Of a stretch of 64,000 bases of DNA, positions 26,571 to 37,642 are shown piece after piece. A program made the translations under genes and the position numbers. This stretch comes from Novosphingobium kunmingense (lineage in GTDB: Bacteria > Pseudomonadota > Alphaproteobacteria > Sphingomonadales > Sphingomonadaceae). Each line of letters opens with the position of its first letter. Position 1 is the stretch's first letter. The stretch lies in the NCBI RefSeq assembly GCF_002813245.1, contig NZ_PHUF01000002.1:248001-312000 (forward strand). The letters run 5' to 3'. Below the pieces are notes generated by a model that saw nothing but the letters and a program-made list of their open reading frames with translations, made no database searches and was not told the DNA's origin.

Positions 26571-27596
26571 TTACCAGAAGAAGTCGTAGATCACGTCGAC
26601 CACTTCGCCATCGTAGACGTTCACCAGCAGCGCGTCGTCGTAGTAGCGCACCCAGCGATAGGGGCCGTAGACGTCGGGCAGGCGGTACTGCCACGGATCG
26701 TTGATCCAGTAGCGCGAGCCATAGAACAGCGAGTCGAGATAGAACCCGATGCTCAGGCGCCGGTAGCTGTAGTTCCGGTAGGGCGAATAATAGGTGCCCC
26801 AGCGGTAGATCGACGGGTTGGTCCGGCGATAGCTGGACCAATTGTACCGGGTGTTGTCCCGCCAGCGGCGGTCCCAGTTGCGGTAGTCGCCATGGCGATA
26901 GGTCGAGCCGCTGCGATAGCGGTCGCCGTCGCGGGTCCAGGTGCCGTTGCGGTTGGTCCAGTTGCCGTCGCGGGTGCGGTCGTTCCACGACCCGTCGCGG
27001 CGACCATCGCGGGTGCGATCGGTCCAGTTGTTGTCGCGGCTGGAACCAGACCACTGGCCATCGCGGCGTCCGTCGCGGTTGCGGTCGGTGTAGGTCTGGT
27101 TGTCGCGGCGGGCATCGCCCATGCGGCCGGCCCATTCGCGCACGCGCGACTGGTCGCGGCGGTCGCTGTCGCGGACCTCCGGAGCGGCCTGCCGGCCCCA
27201 GCGCGGGTTGGCCTGCGGTGCGGGCGCAGGATTGGCGACCGGAGCCGAGCGATTGGCCCAGCCGCGCGCTTCGCCCTGGCCCTGGTTGGCCGGATTTCCG
27301 CCGTTGCGACCCCAGGCCCGCGCCTCGCCGCCGTTGCCGCGCGACTGTTCGTTGCGGGCGCCCCAGGCCGGGCGTTCACCGCCACCGCCGCTGCGGGCTT
27401 CGTTGCTGCGCGAACCCCAGGCGCGACCTTCCTGGCGCTGTTCGCCGCCGTTCTGGCGGGTTTCGGTCTGCTGGCCGCGATCCTGGCCGCGACCCCAGCC
27501 GCGCTCCTGAGCCGATGCCGTTGCGGGGAGGGCCAGCGCCGCCGCGGCGAGGGCCAGCGTCGCGCTGCCCCACAATGTAGTCGATTTGACGGCCAT
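26571..27596 (-). CDS. RcnB family-like secreted protein with repetitive linker
   Basis: The 341-residue protein has a Sec signal (about 1-30, ASA cleavage). Residues 30-160 are a low-complexity Gly/Arg/Asn/Trp region. Residues about 165-230 hold imperfect repeats of the form D-R-T/N-R-D-G-R-R-D-G. The C-terminal 90 residues form an RcnB-type domain, with LPDVYGPYRWVRYYDDALLV and a terminal VVDVIYDFFW. RcnB in E. coli is a periplasmic factor linked to nickel/cobalt homeostasis; a metal role here is not shown. The RDG-type repeats could bind cations. Confidence 0.85.
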   Translation of the reverse strand: MAVKSTTLWGSATLALAAAALALPATASAQERGWGRGQDRGQQTETRQNGGEQRQEGRAWGSRSNEARSGGGGERPAWGARNEQSRGNGGEARAWGRNGGNPANQGQGEARGWANRSAPVANPAPAPQANPRWGRQAAPEVRDSDRRDQSRVREWAGRMGDARRDNQTYTDRNRDGRRDGQWSGSSRDNNWTDRTRDGRRDGSWNDRTRDGNWTNRNGTWTRDGDRYRSGSTYRHGDYRNWDRRWRDNTRYNWSSYRRTNPSIYRWGTYYSPYRNYSYRRLSIGFYLDSLFYGSRYWINDPWQYRLPDVYGPYRWVRYYDDALLVNVYDGEVVDVIYDFFW

Positions 27597-27712
27597 GGCC
27601 GTGTCTCCATCCCAATGCGCCGCGCCGTCGCGGCGACCTATGGGACAGGGCCTACCCGATTCGCGCTGTCACCAGCGTGAACGGAGCGTTAGGGATTTCG
27701 TTCAGAATCAAG

Positions 27713-27734
27713 GGGGCCGCGGCAAGGCGGCCCC
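27713..27734 (-). terminator. Terminator hairpin downstream of ettA
   Basis: GGGGCCGC (27713-27720) pairs with GCGGCCCC (27727-27734) around a 6-base loop, starting 8 bases after the ettA stop on the minus strand. The downstream sequence is T-containing but not a true U-run. Confidence 0.6.
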
Positions 27735-27741
27735 GCTCGGT

Positions 27742-29421
<1,680 letters not shown>

Positions 29422-29431
29422 TCGGGGGAAT

Positions 29432-29459
29432 CCTATTGGTAAATCGGCAAAGGGGGCAA
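29432..29459 (-). promoter_or_regulatory. Probable ettA promoter with minimal leader
   Basis: On the minus strand TTGCCC (29459-29454) and AATAGG (29437-29432) are 16 bases apart. The start of transcription would fall about 4 bases before the ettA ATG at 29421. There is no Shine-Dalgarno in the remaining bases. Confidence 0.4.
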
Positions 29460-29582
29460 GTTGCCGCGCCCTCTACAGGCCCGCGTGGAGACGGGCAAGG
29501 GCGCAGGCAATCGGCGGACGGCAAAGCGAGGTCGACGAACGCCGCTTGGCATGATGCCGCAGCGGCCCTAGCGCTGGCGGCG

Positions 29583-30941
29583 ATGCGTTTTCCTGCCCTG
29601 GCCCTGGCCGCTTCCGCCCTTGCTTTCGTCAATCCCGTGGCGGCCAAGCCGGCCAAGCCCGACCCGGTCCCGCCGGCCGACACGGCCTGGCGGATCCTCG
29701 AGGACCTGACCACCGAGATCGGCCCGCGCATCGCCGGGTCCGATCGCGAGGCGGCAGCGCGCGACTGGGCGGTGGCGCGCCTAAAGGCGCTCGGCTTCAG
29801 CAACCCGCGGATCGAACCGTTTACCCTGCGCGGCTTTGTGCGCGGCGCGGAAACGGCACGGATCCTCGCGCCATACCCACAGCCGCTGGCGATCACGGCG
29901 CTGGGCTACTCGGTCCCGACGCCGGCAGGCGGGATCGAGGCCGAACTGGTCTATTTCGCTTCGCTCGACGCCTTGAAGGCAGCGCCCGAGAGGTCGCTCA
30001 AAGGCAAGATCGCGTTCATCGATCATGCCATGAAGGCCAACCAGGATGGCTCCGCCTATGGACCGTCGGGCGCGGTCAGACGCCAGGGGCCGCGCATCGC
30101 CTCGCAGAAGGGCGCGCTTGCCGTGGTGATCCGCTCGGTCGGGACCGACAGCCACCGAAACCCTCACACGGGCAACACCGCTTTCGGCGATGCCACGCCG
30201 ATCCCCGCCGGCGCAGTTTCGCTCCCTGACGCGGAGCAGATCGCCCGTATCGCGGCCAAAGGGCAACCCGTGCGGCTCGCCTTGACGCTGACCGGCTATC
30301 CGCAGGACAACATGCCCTCGGGCAACGTCCTGGCCGAGCTGCCGGGTCGAGATCCCGGTCTGCCGCCGGTGCTGGTCGCCTGCCATCTCGACAGCTGGGA
30401 TCTCGGCACCGGGGCCTTCGACGATGCCGCCGGCTGCGCAATCGTGACCGCCGCGGCGCTGCGCGCGCAGCAGGGCGGCAAGCCCTTGCGCACGATCCGC
30501 GTGCTGTGGGCGGGGTCGGAGGAAATCGGCGTCTTCGGCGGCGCGGCCTATGGCCAGGCCCATGCCGGTGAGCCGCACGCGCTGGCGATGGAAAGCGATT
30601 TCGGCGCCGACCGGGTCTATGGCCTGCGCACCAGCTTCGCGAGGACCAATCCGGCGCTTCGCGATCGCCTGGTTGCCGCGCTCGCCCCGATGGGCGTCGT
30701 CGACTACGGCGCCGACGCGCGAGGCGGAGCTGACATCGGCGCTATCGTGGAAGCGCAGAAGCTGCCGGTGATCGATCTGATGCAGGACGGCACGCGCTAT
30801 TTCGACCTGCACCACACGCCCGACGACACGCTCGACAAGGTCGATCGCGCGCAATTCGAACAGAACGTGGCGGTATGGGCGGCGACGCTCAAGATCGTCG
30901 CCAACGAGGCGCGACCGCTGGCCGGCGCCAAACAGGATTGA
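29583..30941 (+). CDS. M28 family metallopeptidase, exported
   Basis: The 452-residue protein has a Sec signal peptide (1-20) and an M28 zinc aminopeptidase domain. Zinc and catalytic residues are visible in [20 protein letters not shown] (His, Asp, Asp), GSEEIGVFG (Glu), MESDFGADR (Asp) and DLHHTPDDT (His). A PA-like inserted domain lies around residues 100-230, typical for carboxypeptidase Q-like members. It would trim peptides in the periplasm or outside the cell. The ATG at 29583 is the first codon giving a proper signal peptide; a start at 29436 is rejected because of its unrelated basic leader. Confidence 0.92.
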   Translation: MRFPALALAASALAFVNPVAAKPAKPDPVPPADTAWRILEDLTTEIGPRIAGSDREAAARDWAVARLKALGFSNPRIEPFTLRGFVRGAETARILAPYPQPLAITALGYSVPTPAGGIEAELVYFASLDALKAAPERSLKGKIAFIDHAMKANQDGSAYGPSGAVRRQGPRIASQKGALAVVIRSVGTDSHRNPHTGNTAFGDATPIPAGAVSLPDAEQIARIAAKGQPVRLALTLTGYPQDNMPSGNVLAELPGRDPGLPPVLVACHLDSWDLGTGAFDDAAGCAIVTAAALRAQQGGKPLRTIRVLWAGSEEIGVFGGAAYGQAHAGEPHALAMESDFGADRVYGLRTSFARTNPALRDRLVAALAPMGVVDYGADARGGADIGAIVEAQKLPVIDLMQDGTRYFDLHHTPDDTLDKVDRAQFEQNVAVWAATLKIVANEARPLAGAKQD

Positions 30942-30951
30942 ACGAGAGTCT

Positions 30952-31028
<77 letters not shown>

Positions 31029-31048
31029 ACCGGGAGTCGATGTGTCCG

Positions 31049-31125
31049 TGGTGGGCCCGGCAGGACTCGAACCCGCGACCTAGCCGTTATGAGCGGCCAG
31101 CTCTAACCAACTGAGCTACAGGCCC
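31049..31125 (-). tRNA. tRNA with anticodon CAT, probably tRNA-Ile2
   Basis: A 77-base cloverleaf with encoded CCA, acceptor stem GGGCCTG/CGGGCCC with one G-T pair. The anticodon loop is CTCATAA. The anticodon stem GGCCG/CGGCT and following AGGTCGC closely match tRNA-Ile2 (CAT modified to lysidine by TilS) rather than elongator or initiator tRNA-Met. The isotype is inferred from this similarity. Confidence 0.85.
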
Positions 31126-31153
31126 ATGCCGGATGCCCGGGTGGACGCCGCGC

Positions 31154-31182
31154 GGGTTAGCCGCTGTTCGGCGTTTAGGCAA
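31154..31182 (-). promoter_or_regulatory. Possible promoter of the tRNA pair
   Basis: On the minus strand TTGCCT (31182-31177) and TAACCC (31159-31154) are 17 bases apart. It lies upstream of the CAT tRNA and overlaps the stop region of the deacetylase gene. The -10 is weak. Confidence 0.35.
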
Positions 31183-32179
31183 GCGCCACCGACGCCATGA
31201 TTTCCGCGACGCTGGTCGGGCGGATCTGCCGTCGTTGGAGATGCGCGAATACCCCGCGCCACCAATCGTAAAGCCGGTCGAGATCGTCTTCGTCGCGAAC
31301 ATAGGGCGTGTAGCCCGGGGCCAACGACGGGCTGTGGAACGAGAAGACCAGGACCGGCAGCGCCATGTCGAGCGCGATGTCGATGCCGCGCAACGCCTCG
31401 TCCAGCGTCACCCCTTCCGGCGTCAGCGGAATGCGCTCGAGCAGGTGCAGGCGTGCCAGCACGCCGCGCAGCGGCGGCATCCGCCACAGGCGGGGGTAGA
31501 GCCAGTCGCCCATTTCGCGCAGCAGGCCCGAATAAACGGCAGTCAGCGGCAACTCCATCAGGCGCCGGTCGGCATCGACCCACCAGGGGTGAAGCGGGAG
31601 ATTGAGGAAATCCGGCCCGCCGGCAAAGCTGTAGGTGAAATGCGGGCGGATCGAGCTGTCGATGGCAATGCCACCATCGGCCAGGATCTGCGCAGTGTTG
31701 GGCCCGACGCCATAGCGTCCCGCGCGGTAAATCAGTGGCGGAGTGCCGATTGCGTCGGTGATCGTTTCGCGCAGGCGGTCGAACTTCTCGCGTTCCAGTT
31801 CGGCGGGCAGGTTGCCGGCAAAGGTGTTGTGTTCGGTCACCGTTTCGGTGTGAGGCGGGCTCACCCAGGGATGCAACTGCACGCCGATCTCGGCCCGGCC
31901 CGCGGCAACGGCCGGGCGCAGGATCTCGATTGCCGCGGGTGAGCTGGCGACGGGGTAGTCGATCAGGTAGATCGGGCAGATGCCGACCCCTTCGCAGAAT
32001 TCCTGGAAGCGGGCGAGGCGGGCGATGGTGTGCACCGTGTGACCCGACCGTTCGATCGGCTTGCCCCAGTCGAACTCTTCCTCGGTATCGACGGTGAGCA
32101 CGAAGCGCTGGCCGAACCCGGGTGCAAAGCGCACCGCGCTGCCTGGAGCCGGCGGATCGGTGATGTGGATGCCGGCCAC
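31175..32179 (-). CDS. WalW-like polysaccharide deacetylase family protein
   Basis: The 334-residue protein has a NodB-like deacetylase fold. The N-terminal FVLTVDTEEEFDWG, VQLHPWVSPP and FSFHSPSLAPGY segments match the WalW type, which is associated with surface polysaccharide gene sets. Metal ligands would be Asp in TVDTEEE and His in VQLHPW. The substrate is unknown. The cytosolic location is suggested by the lack of a signal peptide. It is in the same orientation and close to the histidine-kinase-like gene, so co-expression is plausible. Confidence 0.85.
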   Translation of the reverse strand: MAGIHITDPPAPGSAVRFAPGFGQRFVLTVDTEEEFDWGKPIERSGHTVHTIARLARFQEFCEGVGICPIYLIDYPVASSPAAIEILRPAVAAGRAEIGVQLHPWVSPPHTETVTEHNTFAGNLPAELEREKFDRLRETITDAIGTPPLIYRAGRYGVGPNTAQILADGGIAIDSSIRPHFTYSFAGGPDFLNLPLHPWWVDADRRLMELPLTAVYSGLLREMGDWLYPRLWRMPPLRGVLARLHLLERIPLTPEGVTLDEALRGIDIALDMALPVLVFSFHSPSLAPGYTPYVRDEDDLDRLYDWWRGVFAHLQRRQIRPTSVAEIMASVALA

Positions 32180-32198
32180 CTTGCGTCGATCCCCTGTC

Positions 32199-33995
32199 CT
32201 AGGTCCCCGTATTGCTGTCAGCCTCGTCCCTGACCACGGTCACGGCCCGGCCATCGCTATGGTGCGGCGGAGATAGGGTCAACCCCGGCAGGACAAGGCG
32301 CAGCCGGTCACCCTTGTGGATCAGTCGCCCGCCCGCGGCCCTGGCTTCGGCTGCCACCAGGCGAAGAGCGAAGCCGATACCGAACACGCCCGCGGCGATG
32401 ACCTGCGGGACGGAACCGGCTGCAGTCTCGAACAAAGCCTGCTCATCGCGCGATGCGAGAGCGGCCGGGAGTGCGACGTCGAGCCGGATGCCGCTCTCGC
32501 GCGATTGGAGCTTGAGCTTCAGCACTTCGCCGGGGCCAGCCACGCCGGCCAGCGTCGCGAGCAGTCGCCAGACCAGCCGCTCGACCTCGATCCGGGCGAG
32601 GCCGACGGGCAGCGGGCGCGGGGGAACTTTGACCGCGAAGCCGCTGCTGCGGTGGCGGGTGTGGGCGGCAAGCTGCGCGACCGTGGCCTCGACGACGTCG
32701 GCAAGGTCGGTCTCACCTTCGTCGAGTTCGAGCGCGCCGCTGTCGAGCTTGGCGAGGCGTTCGAGCTCCTCGAAGGCGGCCAGCATGCGCGCCGCGTCGC
32801 CGGCGATCGTCGCGGCCAGCGCGCGGTACTCGTGCGGGGTCGGTCCAAACAATTGCTGCTGGATCACTTCTGCAAAGCCCTGGATCGCGTTAACCGGCGT
32901 GCGCAGTTCGTGCAGCATCTGGCGAATGCGATCGGATTGGCTGTCAGGCTTGACTGCGGGCGCGGCAGCGGCGGGCGGGGTCTCTGCCGGCCGGCGCATG
33001 CGCCCGCGCCAGCCGAGGTGCCGCCCGGTCAGCGTATCGAACCAAGGCGCGGCATCGATCTGCCAGTTTCCGGCGATCGCCGGTGCGCCTTCGAGCGCCA
33101 CCGGAATCGCGCGCAGGGGCTGACGGGCGCGCAAAGCGTCGCGCAGCGCGCCGCGTGGCTCCGCGCGAAGCGCCGACAGCGACTGGCCGATCATCATCGG
33201 CGCCGTTCCAGGATCGGACCAGATGATCCGCCCCGCCGCGTCGGTCGCAAAGTCGAACGCGCGCAGCCGCGACGGTGCGTGCAGCACCGGGTCTTCGCCC
33301 AGCGGCAGGCGCGGCGCATCGCTGGCGCCGGACGGTTCGCCGGCCTGGCGCGACTTGCGATAGGCTTCGATCTTGCGGACGATCGCGCCGATACCCTCAT
33401 CCGCGTTGCCTTCGGCCGGAACCGGTGCGGGGCGCGGGGGACGGATCAGCGGGGTTACGTTGCTGGCGATTTCGGCTTCGTAGCCGTCGTCGGGTTCGAG
33501 GGCGGCGCTTTGATCGAGCTCGAGAGCGGCGGCAGCTTCGCCGGCGCCGGCCGGCGGCAAGCCGCGCTCGCGGATGCCAAGACGGGCGAGCTGCGCCTCG
33601 ACCGCGAAGCTGAGGTCGCGCCGCCGCCGCACATAGCCGCGCGCCGCAAGCGGCAGCGCGGGAATCAGGTCAAGCCATTCGTCCTCGGTCAGTTCGGCGC
33701 GGTCGAGCGCGGCAACCGCGATAATCGAATCGTCTGCCGCCAGCGCGGCCACCAGCCGCGGCGAGCGCATTCGCAGCCCCTGGTCGCGGATCATCGCGAC
33801 GCGATCGGTCACGGGGATCGTCGCGGCGAGCTGAACAAGTCGGTCGAAGGCGCTGTCGACCTGTTCGCCGCGCGCTTCGCTGGGCATGGTGCCGAGCAGG
33901 TCGAGCAATTGCCGGAACTGGATTCGGCGCACCGCCGGGCCGTCCGCCCGAAGGCGCAGAACGGTTCCAAGGCGGTCGTCGAAATGCATCGTCAC
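32199..33995 (-). CDS. Histidine-kinase-like protein with degenerate ATPase domain
   Basis: The 598-residue protein has a helical N-terminal part (about 1-160), a variable linker, a PAS-like segment (about 245-340) and a HisKA domain. The H-box is intact (QMLHELRTPVNAI, His362). The following catalytic domain is degraded: the N-box Asn residues are replaced in ERLVWRLLATLAGVAG (about 471-486), and no DxGxG G1 motif is found. A G2-like FGIGFAL (about 539-545) survives. No membrane segment is visible. It could be a phosphotransferase or a signalling pseudokinase rather than an ATP-using kinase. Confidence 0.8.
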   Translation of the reverse strand: MTMHFDDRLGTVLRLRADGPAVRRIQFRQLLDLLGTMPSEARGEQVDSAFDRLVQLAATIPVTDRVAMIRDQGLRMRSPRLVAALAADDSIIAVAALDRAELTEDEWLDLIPALPLAARGYVRRRRDLSFAVEAQLARLGIRERGLPPAGAGEAAAALELDQSAALEPDDGYEAEIASNVTPLIRPPRPAPVPAEGNADEGIGAIVRKIEAYRKSRQAGEPSGASDAPRLPLGEDPVLHAPSRLRAFDFATDAAGRIIWSDPGTAPMMIGQSLSALRAEPRGALRDALRARQPLRAIPVALEGAPAIAGNWQIDAAPWFDTLTGRHLGWRGRMRRPAETPPAAAAPAVKPDSQSDRIRQMLHELRTPVNAIQGFAEVIQQQLFGPTPHEYRALAATIAGDAARMLAAFEELERLAKLDSGALELDEGETDLADVVEATVAQLAAHTRHRSSGFAVKVPPRPLPVGLARIEVERLVWRLLATLAGVAGPGEVLKLKLQSRESGIRLDVALPAALASRDEQALFETAAGSVPQVIAAGVFGIGFALRLVAAEARAAGGRLIHKGDRLRLVLPGLTLSPPHHSDGRAVTVVRDEADSNTGT

Positions 33996-34227
33996 TCCTG
34001 TGCGGGCGGCCGCTGCTATACCTCAAAAGCCGCGGCTCGCAGGGTCCATAACAAACTTGTCAACAACACGCTCCGGTAGCAAAAGCGGCGTTGCAAAGCG
34101 GGACAATTGCGATATGAAATAATAATATTAGCAGATCGTCGGTGCTGACCTGCGATTGTTGCGATTGGTTAACGGCGGACCGCGGCGCGATCAAAGGCGT
34201 GCCAGGGCCGCCCAAACGGGGGGTTGC

Positions 34228-34692
34228 GTGGCAAATCTCGACAGTATCGACCGGCGCCTCCTTGCCGAATTGCAGGACGAAGGCCGGGTCACCAACGTGG
34301 AACTTGCCAACCGCGTCGGGCTGACCGCGCCGCCATGCCTGCGCCGTGTCCGCGCGCTCGAGGAATCGGGCGTGATCCGTGGCTACCACGCCGATCTCGA
34401 CGCTTCGAAGCTGGGTTTTGCCATAACCGTCTTCGCGATGGTTAGCCTCAAGAGCCAGGCCGAGGATTCGCTGCGGCAGTTCGAGGATGCGATGCGCGAC
34501 CTGCCCGAAGTGCGCGAATGCCACATGCTCAACGGCGAGATCGACTTCATCCTGAAGATCGTCAGCAAGGACCTGCAGAGCTTCCAGGAGTTCCTGACCA
34601 GCAAGCTGACGCCTGCACCCAACGTGGCGAGCGTGAAGACGTCGCTTACGATCCGTACGGCGAAGCAGATGCCGGGCGTGCCGCTGGAGTAA
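34228..34692 (+). CDS. Lrp/AsnC family transcriptional regulator
   Basis: This 154-residue regulator has an N-terminal winged helix (LDSIDRRLLAELQDEGRVTNVELANRVGL, shown as IDRRLLAELQDEGR then VGLTAPPCLRRV) and a C-terminal RAM/AsnC effector domain with VRECHMLNGEIDFILKI. The arrangement is like Lrp-type global or local regulators of amino acid metabolism. The GTG start at 34228 follows GGGGGG and gives the family N-terminus. Its targets are not apparent; the neighbouring accC points the other way. The sequence before it is AT-rich and may hold its own operator. Confidence 0.92.
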   Translation: MANLDSIDRRLLAELQDEGRVTNVELANRVGLTAPPCLRRVRALEESGVIRGYHADLDASKLGFAITVFAMVSLKSQAEDSLRQFEDAMRDLPEVRECHMLNGEIDFILKIVSKDLQSFQEFLTSKLTPAPNVASVKTSLTIRTAKQMPGVPLE

Positions 34693-34774
34693 GGGGTACA
34701 AGCCTTTCCGTCAGCCGCTGGGCGGCTACCACGTTCCCGTTTGTGCAGCGCAATGACCGAGAGGTTCAGCCGGC

Positions 34775-36124
34775 TTACACAGCCCGCTTGGCCAGCCACT
34801 CCTCCAGCCACTTGATCGTGTAGTCGCCGTGGATGAAGTCGGGTTCGCTCATCAGGGCCTGATGCAGCGGGATGCTGGTCTTGACGCCGCCGATCACCAT
34901 TTCCTCCAGCGCGCGCTTCAGGCGCATGATGCAACCTTCGCGGGTGCGGCCCTTGACGATCAGCTTGGCGATCATGGAATCGTAATAAGGCGGGATCTTG
35001 TACCCGGCGTAGAGCCCTGAATCGACGCGCACGTTCATCCCGCCGGCGGCGTGATAGCTGCTGACAAGGCCCGGCGAGGGGGCGAAGGTCCAAGGATCTT
35101 CCGCATTGATGCGGCATTCGATCGCGTGGCCGTTGAACTCGATGTCTTCCTGGCGGACCGACAGCGGCTTGCCATCGGCGATGCGGATCTGTTCGCGCAC
35201 CAGGTCCATGCCGGTGATCGCTTCGGTCACCGGGTGTTCGACCTGCAGGCGGGTGTTCATTTCGATGAAGTAGAACTCGCCGTTTTCCCACAGGAACTCG
35301 ATCGTGCCGGCGCCGCGATAGCCCATGTCGGCCATGGCCTTGGCGACGATGCCGCCCATGCGGTCGCGTTCTTCGGGGCTGATGACGGGCGAGGGGGCTT
35401 CTTCCAGCACCTTCTGGTGGCGGCGCTGGAGCGAGCAGTCGCGCTCGCCGAGGTGGATCGCCTCGCCGTTGCCGTCACCGAACACCTGGAATTCGATGTG
35501 GCGCGGGTTGCCGAGGTACTTCTCGATATAGACGGTGGCGTCGCCGAAGGCGGCCTTGGCCTCGCTCCCGGCCTGGGCGATCAGCGTTTCCAGCTCGTCC
35601 GGGCCGTTGCACACCTTCATGCCGCGCCCGCCGCCTCCGCTCGCGGCCTTGATGATCACCGGATAGCCGGCAGCTTCGGCAATGGCGCGCGCCTCGGCGA
35701 TGTCGCTGACCGCGCCGTCCGATCCGGGGACCAGCGGCAGGCCCAGCGCGCCGGCGGTGCGCTTGGCCTCGATCTTGTCGCCCATGGTGCGGATATGCTC
35801 GGGCTTGGGCCCGATCCAGGTGATGCCGTGGGCCTCGACGATCTCGGCGAACTGGGCATTTTCGGACAGGAAGCCGTAGCCCGGGTGGATCGCGTCGGCG
35901 TGGGCGATTTCCGCCGCCGAAATGATGGCCGCGGTGTTGAGATAGCTGTCCCTGGCCGCCGGCGGGCCGATGCAGACCGCATGGTCGGCCAGCCGCACGT
36001 GCATGGCATCGGCATCGGCGGTGGAGTGTACCGCAATCGTCTCGATGCCCATTTCGTGGGCCGCGCGGTGGATGCGCAGCGCGATCTCGCCGCGGTTGGC
36101 GATCAGGATCCTGGAAATTGCCAT
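34775..36124 (-). CDS. accC: Biotin carboxylase subunit of acetyl-CoA carboxylase
   Basis: AccC carboxylates the biotin on AccB with ATP and bicarbonate. The 449-residue protein begins [15 protein letters not shown] and has the ATP-grasp Gly-rich loop [11 protein letters not shown], the metal-binding [19 protein letters not shown] segment ([11 protein letters not shown]) and [13 protein letters not shown]. Size and motifs are normal. It is directly downstream of accB with only 9 bases between them. With plsX and fabH elsewhere in the window it feeds fatty acid synthesis. Confidence 0.97.
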   Translation of the reverse strand: MAISRILIANRGEIALRIHRAAHEMGIETIAVHSTADADAMHVRLADHAVCIGPPAARDSYLNTAAIISAAEIAHADAIHPGYGFLSENAQFAEIVEAHGITWIGPKPEHIRTMGDKIEAKRTAGALGLPLVPGSDGAVSDIAEARAIAEAAGYPVIIKAASGGGGRGMKVCNGPDELETLIAQAGSEAKAAFGDATVYIEKYLGNPRHIEFQVFGDGNGEAIHLGERDCSLQRRHQKVLEEAPSPVISPEERDRMGGIVAKAMADMGYRGAGTIEFLWENGEFYFIEMNTRLQVEHPVTEAITGMDLVREQIRIADGKPLSVRQEDIEFNGHAIECRINAEDPWTFAPSPGLVSSYHAAGGMNVRVDSGLYAGYKIPPYYDSMIAKLIVKGRTREGCIMRLKRALEEMVIGGVKTSIPLHQALMSEPDFIHGDYTIKWLEEWLAKRAV

Positions 36125-36133
36125 GGGCTTGCC

Positions 36134-36634
36134 TTAGCCGATGACGACCAGCGGCTGGTCGTATTCGACCGGCTGCGCGTTATCGACGAGAATGGCGGTG
36201 ACCGTGCCGGCCTTGGGCGCGGCGATCGGGTTCATCACCTTCATCGCCTCGATGATCACCAGGGTGTCGCCCTGCTTGACCGACTGGCCAACCGCTACGA
36301 ACGGCGCGGCGCCCGGTTCGGCCGAAAGGTAGCAGGTCCCGACCATCGGCGATTTCACTGCGTTGGGATCCTCGGCCGGTGGGGCTGCCGCGGGCGCGGC
36401 GGACGAAGCGGCAGCCGGCGCGGCAATCAGTGGTGCTGCCGGGGCGGCAGCGGCGGCGTAGTGCTGGACAGGCGCGGCAGTGATCTGGCGGGCCACCTTG
36501 ATCTTGCGATCGCCATCCTCGACCTCGATCTCGGTCAGGCCGGTTTCGGCCAGGAGTTCGGCCAGCTCGCGAACCAGGTTGCTGTCGATGTTCATGCCGC
36601 CTGCGGCACGGGGGGCGCTCTTTGCGTCGCTCAT
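36134..36634 (-). CDS. accB: Biotin carboxyl carrier protein AccB
   Basis: AccB carries biotin for acetyl-CoA carboxylase. The 166-residue protein has an Ala/Pro-rich linker (about 55-90) and a C-terminal biotinyl domain whose target lysine is Lys132 in EAMKVMN. It begins [15 protein letters not shown] after a GAGGA ribosome-binding site, so the longer frame to 36715 is not used. It lies between aroQ (92 bases upstream) and accC, the aroQ-accB-accC order common in alphaproteobacteria and others. Confidence 0.96.
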   Translation of the reverse strand: MSDAKSAPRAAGGMNIDSNLVRELAELLAETGLTEIEVEDGDRKIKVARQITAAPVQHYAAAAAPAAPLIAAPAAASSAAPAAAPPAEDPNAVKSPMVGTCYLSAEPGAAPFVAVGQSVKQGDTLVIIEAMKVMNPIAAPKAGTVTAILVDNAQPVEYDQPLVVIG

Positions 36635-36726
36635 GCGATCCTCGTGATTGCTGTCGTGCGATCGCCTATGCGCGGGGGGAGCGGCGCTGACAAGTGGCTT
36701 TGCCGCCCTGTCCACACGGCAAAAGG

Positions 36727-37164
36727 CTAGAGCGCGGCCGCCTTTTCGAGCGCCACGCGGTAGCTGTCGGCCCCCAGGCCCTTGACGCAGTCGATGGCCG
36801 CCATGCCGACGTAGGAGATGTGTCGGAACGGCTCGCGCGTTTCGGGATCGGACAGGTGGACCTCGATTACCGGCACCGTGATCGACTTGATCGCGTCGTG
36901 CAGCGCGATCGAGGTGTGAGTATAGGCCCCGGCGTTGAGCAGCACGGCGTGGACCTTCTCGAAATGGGCCTCATGCAGCCAGTCGACCAGGTGGCCTTCG
37001 TGGTTCGACTGGCGCATGTCGATGGTAAGGCCAAGCGCTTCGCCCTGGGCGACCAGGCGCGCGGCGATATCGTCAAGCGTATCGCGACCGTAGATCTCGG
37101 GCTGGCGGGTGCCCAGCATGTTGAGATTGGGTCCGTTGAGAACGTAGATGATCTTGTCGGCCAT
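36727..37164 (-). CDS. aroQ: 3-Dehydroquinate dehydratase, type II
   Basis: AroQ catalyses the third step of the shikimate pathway. The 145-residue length and motifs are standard: [19 protein letters not shown] with the catalytic Tyr, [15 protein letters not shown], and [18 protein letters not shown] with the catalytic His. It is first in the aroQ-accB-accC group. The chorismate mutase in the same pathway lies at 50405 on another transcript. Confidence 0.96.
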   Translation of the reverse strand: MADKIIYVLNGPNLNMLGTRQPEIYGRDTLDDIAARLVAQGEALGLTIDMRQSNHEGHLVDWLHEAHFEKVHAVLLNAGAYTHTSIALHDAIKSITVPVIEVHLSDPETREPFRHISYVGMAAIDCVKGLGADSYRVALEKAAAL

Positions 37165-37236
37165 GATGAAGCGTACCGTCCGGCTGTGGAACCGGTCTGC
37201 TCCATAGCCGGGCTGCGCGGGCTGGCAAGCCGCGGA

Positions 37237-37557
37237 TTACTGCTGCGCCTTGGCCGCCTCGGCCTGGGCAACGGCGCGTTCCATCTCTTCCATCGTCGGC
37301 TGGTTGGGGCCGGCGGGGATGGGATTGCCGTTCTCGTCGAGTTCCGGTTCGGGCGCGTCCTGCTGGGCGTTGAGGCGATCGGCGCGGTCCTGCGCGCTTT
37401 CGGTCGCAACGACCATGTCGGGTCCGGCAACCGCGACATCGGTTTCGGTGGCGCTGGCCTCGGCAGCCGGCGCTTCGTCGGCGGAGCCGCTGCAGGCCGA
37501 CAGGGCAATGGTGCCAAGGGCGAGAGCGAGGGCGGGGGCAAGGCGATTGCGGTTCAC
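37237..37557 (-). CDS. Small lipoprotein (106 aa)
   Basis: The product has a lipoprotein signal with lipobox LSAC at Cys22. The mature part is acidic, Ala/Glu/Pro-rich, and includes ELDENGNPIPAGPNQPTMEEME, which looks flexible, and a helical end (ERAVAQAEAAKAQQ). No domain is recognised. The GNPIP motif is of low complexity but recurs in small sphingomonad lipoproteins as I recall. It is co-directional with the holin gene downstream but separated from it by 85 bases. Function unknown. Confidence 0.7.
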   Translation of the reverse strand: MNRNRLAPALALALGTIALSACSGSADEAPAAEASATETDVAVAGPDMVVATESAQDRADRLNAQQDAPEPELDENGNPIPAGPNQPTMEEMERAVAQAEAAKAQQ

Positions 37558-37642
37558 GTCTCGAAGCTCCGATGAAGCGTTTTCAGGATCGCGCCGGTCC
37601 TAGCCGAAAATGGTTACCCCTTCGCAACCGGGGGGAACATGG

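Noticed and set aside
26571..27596. The Arg/Asp/Gly repeats as a CRISPR array or DNA tandem repeat
   Set aside because: The units differ at DNA level and form part of one open frame with a signal peptide and an RcnB-type domain.
34733..34774. Possible terminator between the Lrp gene and accC
   Set aside because: GCCGC/GCGGC-type pairing just before this stretch (34711-34723) has a two-to-three-base loop and no U-run, so it is too weak to claim.
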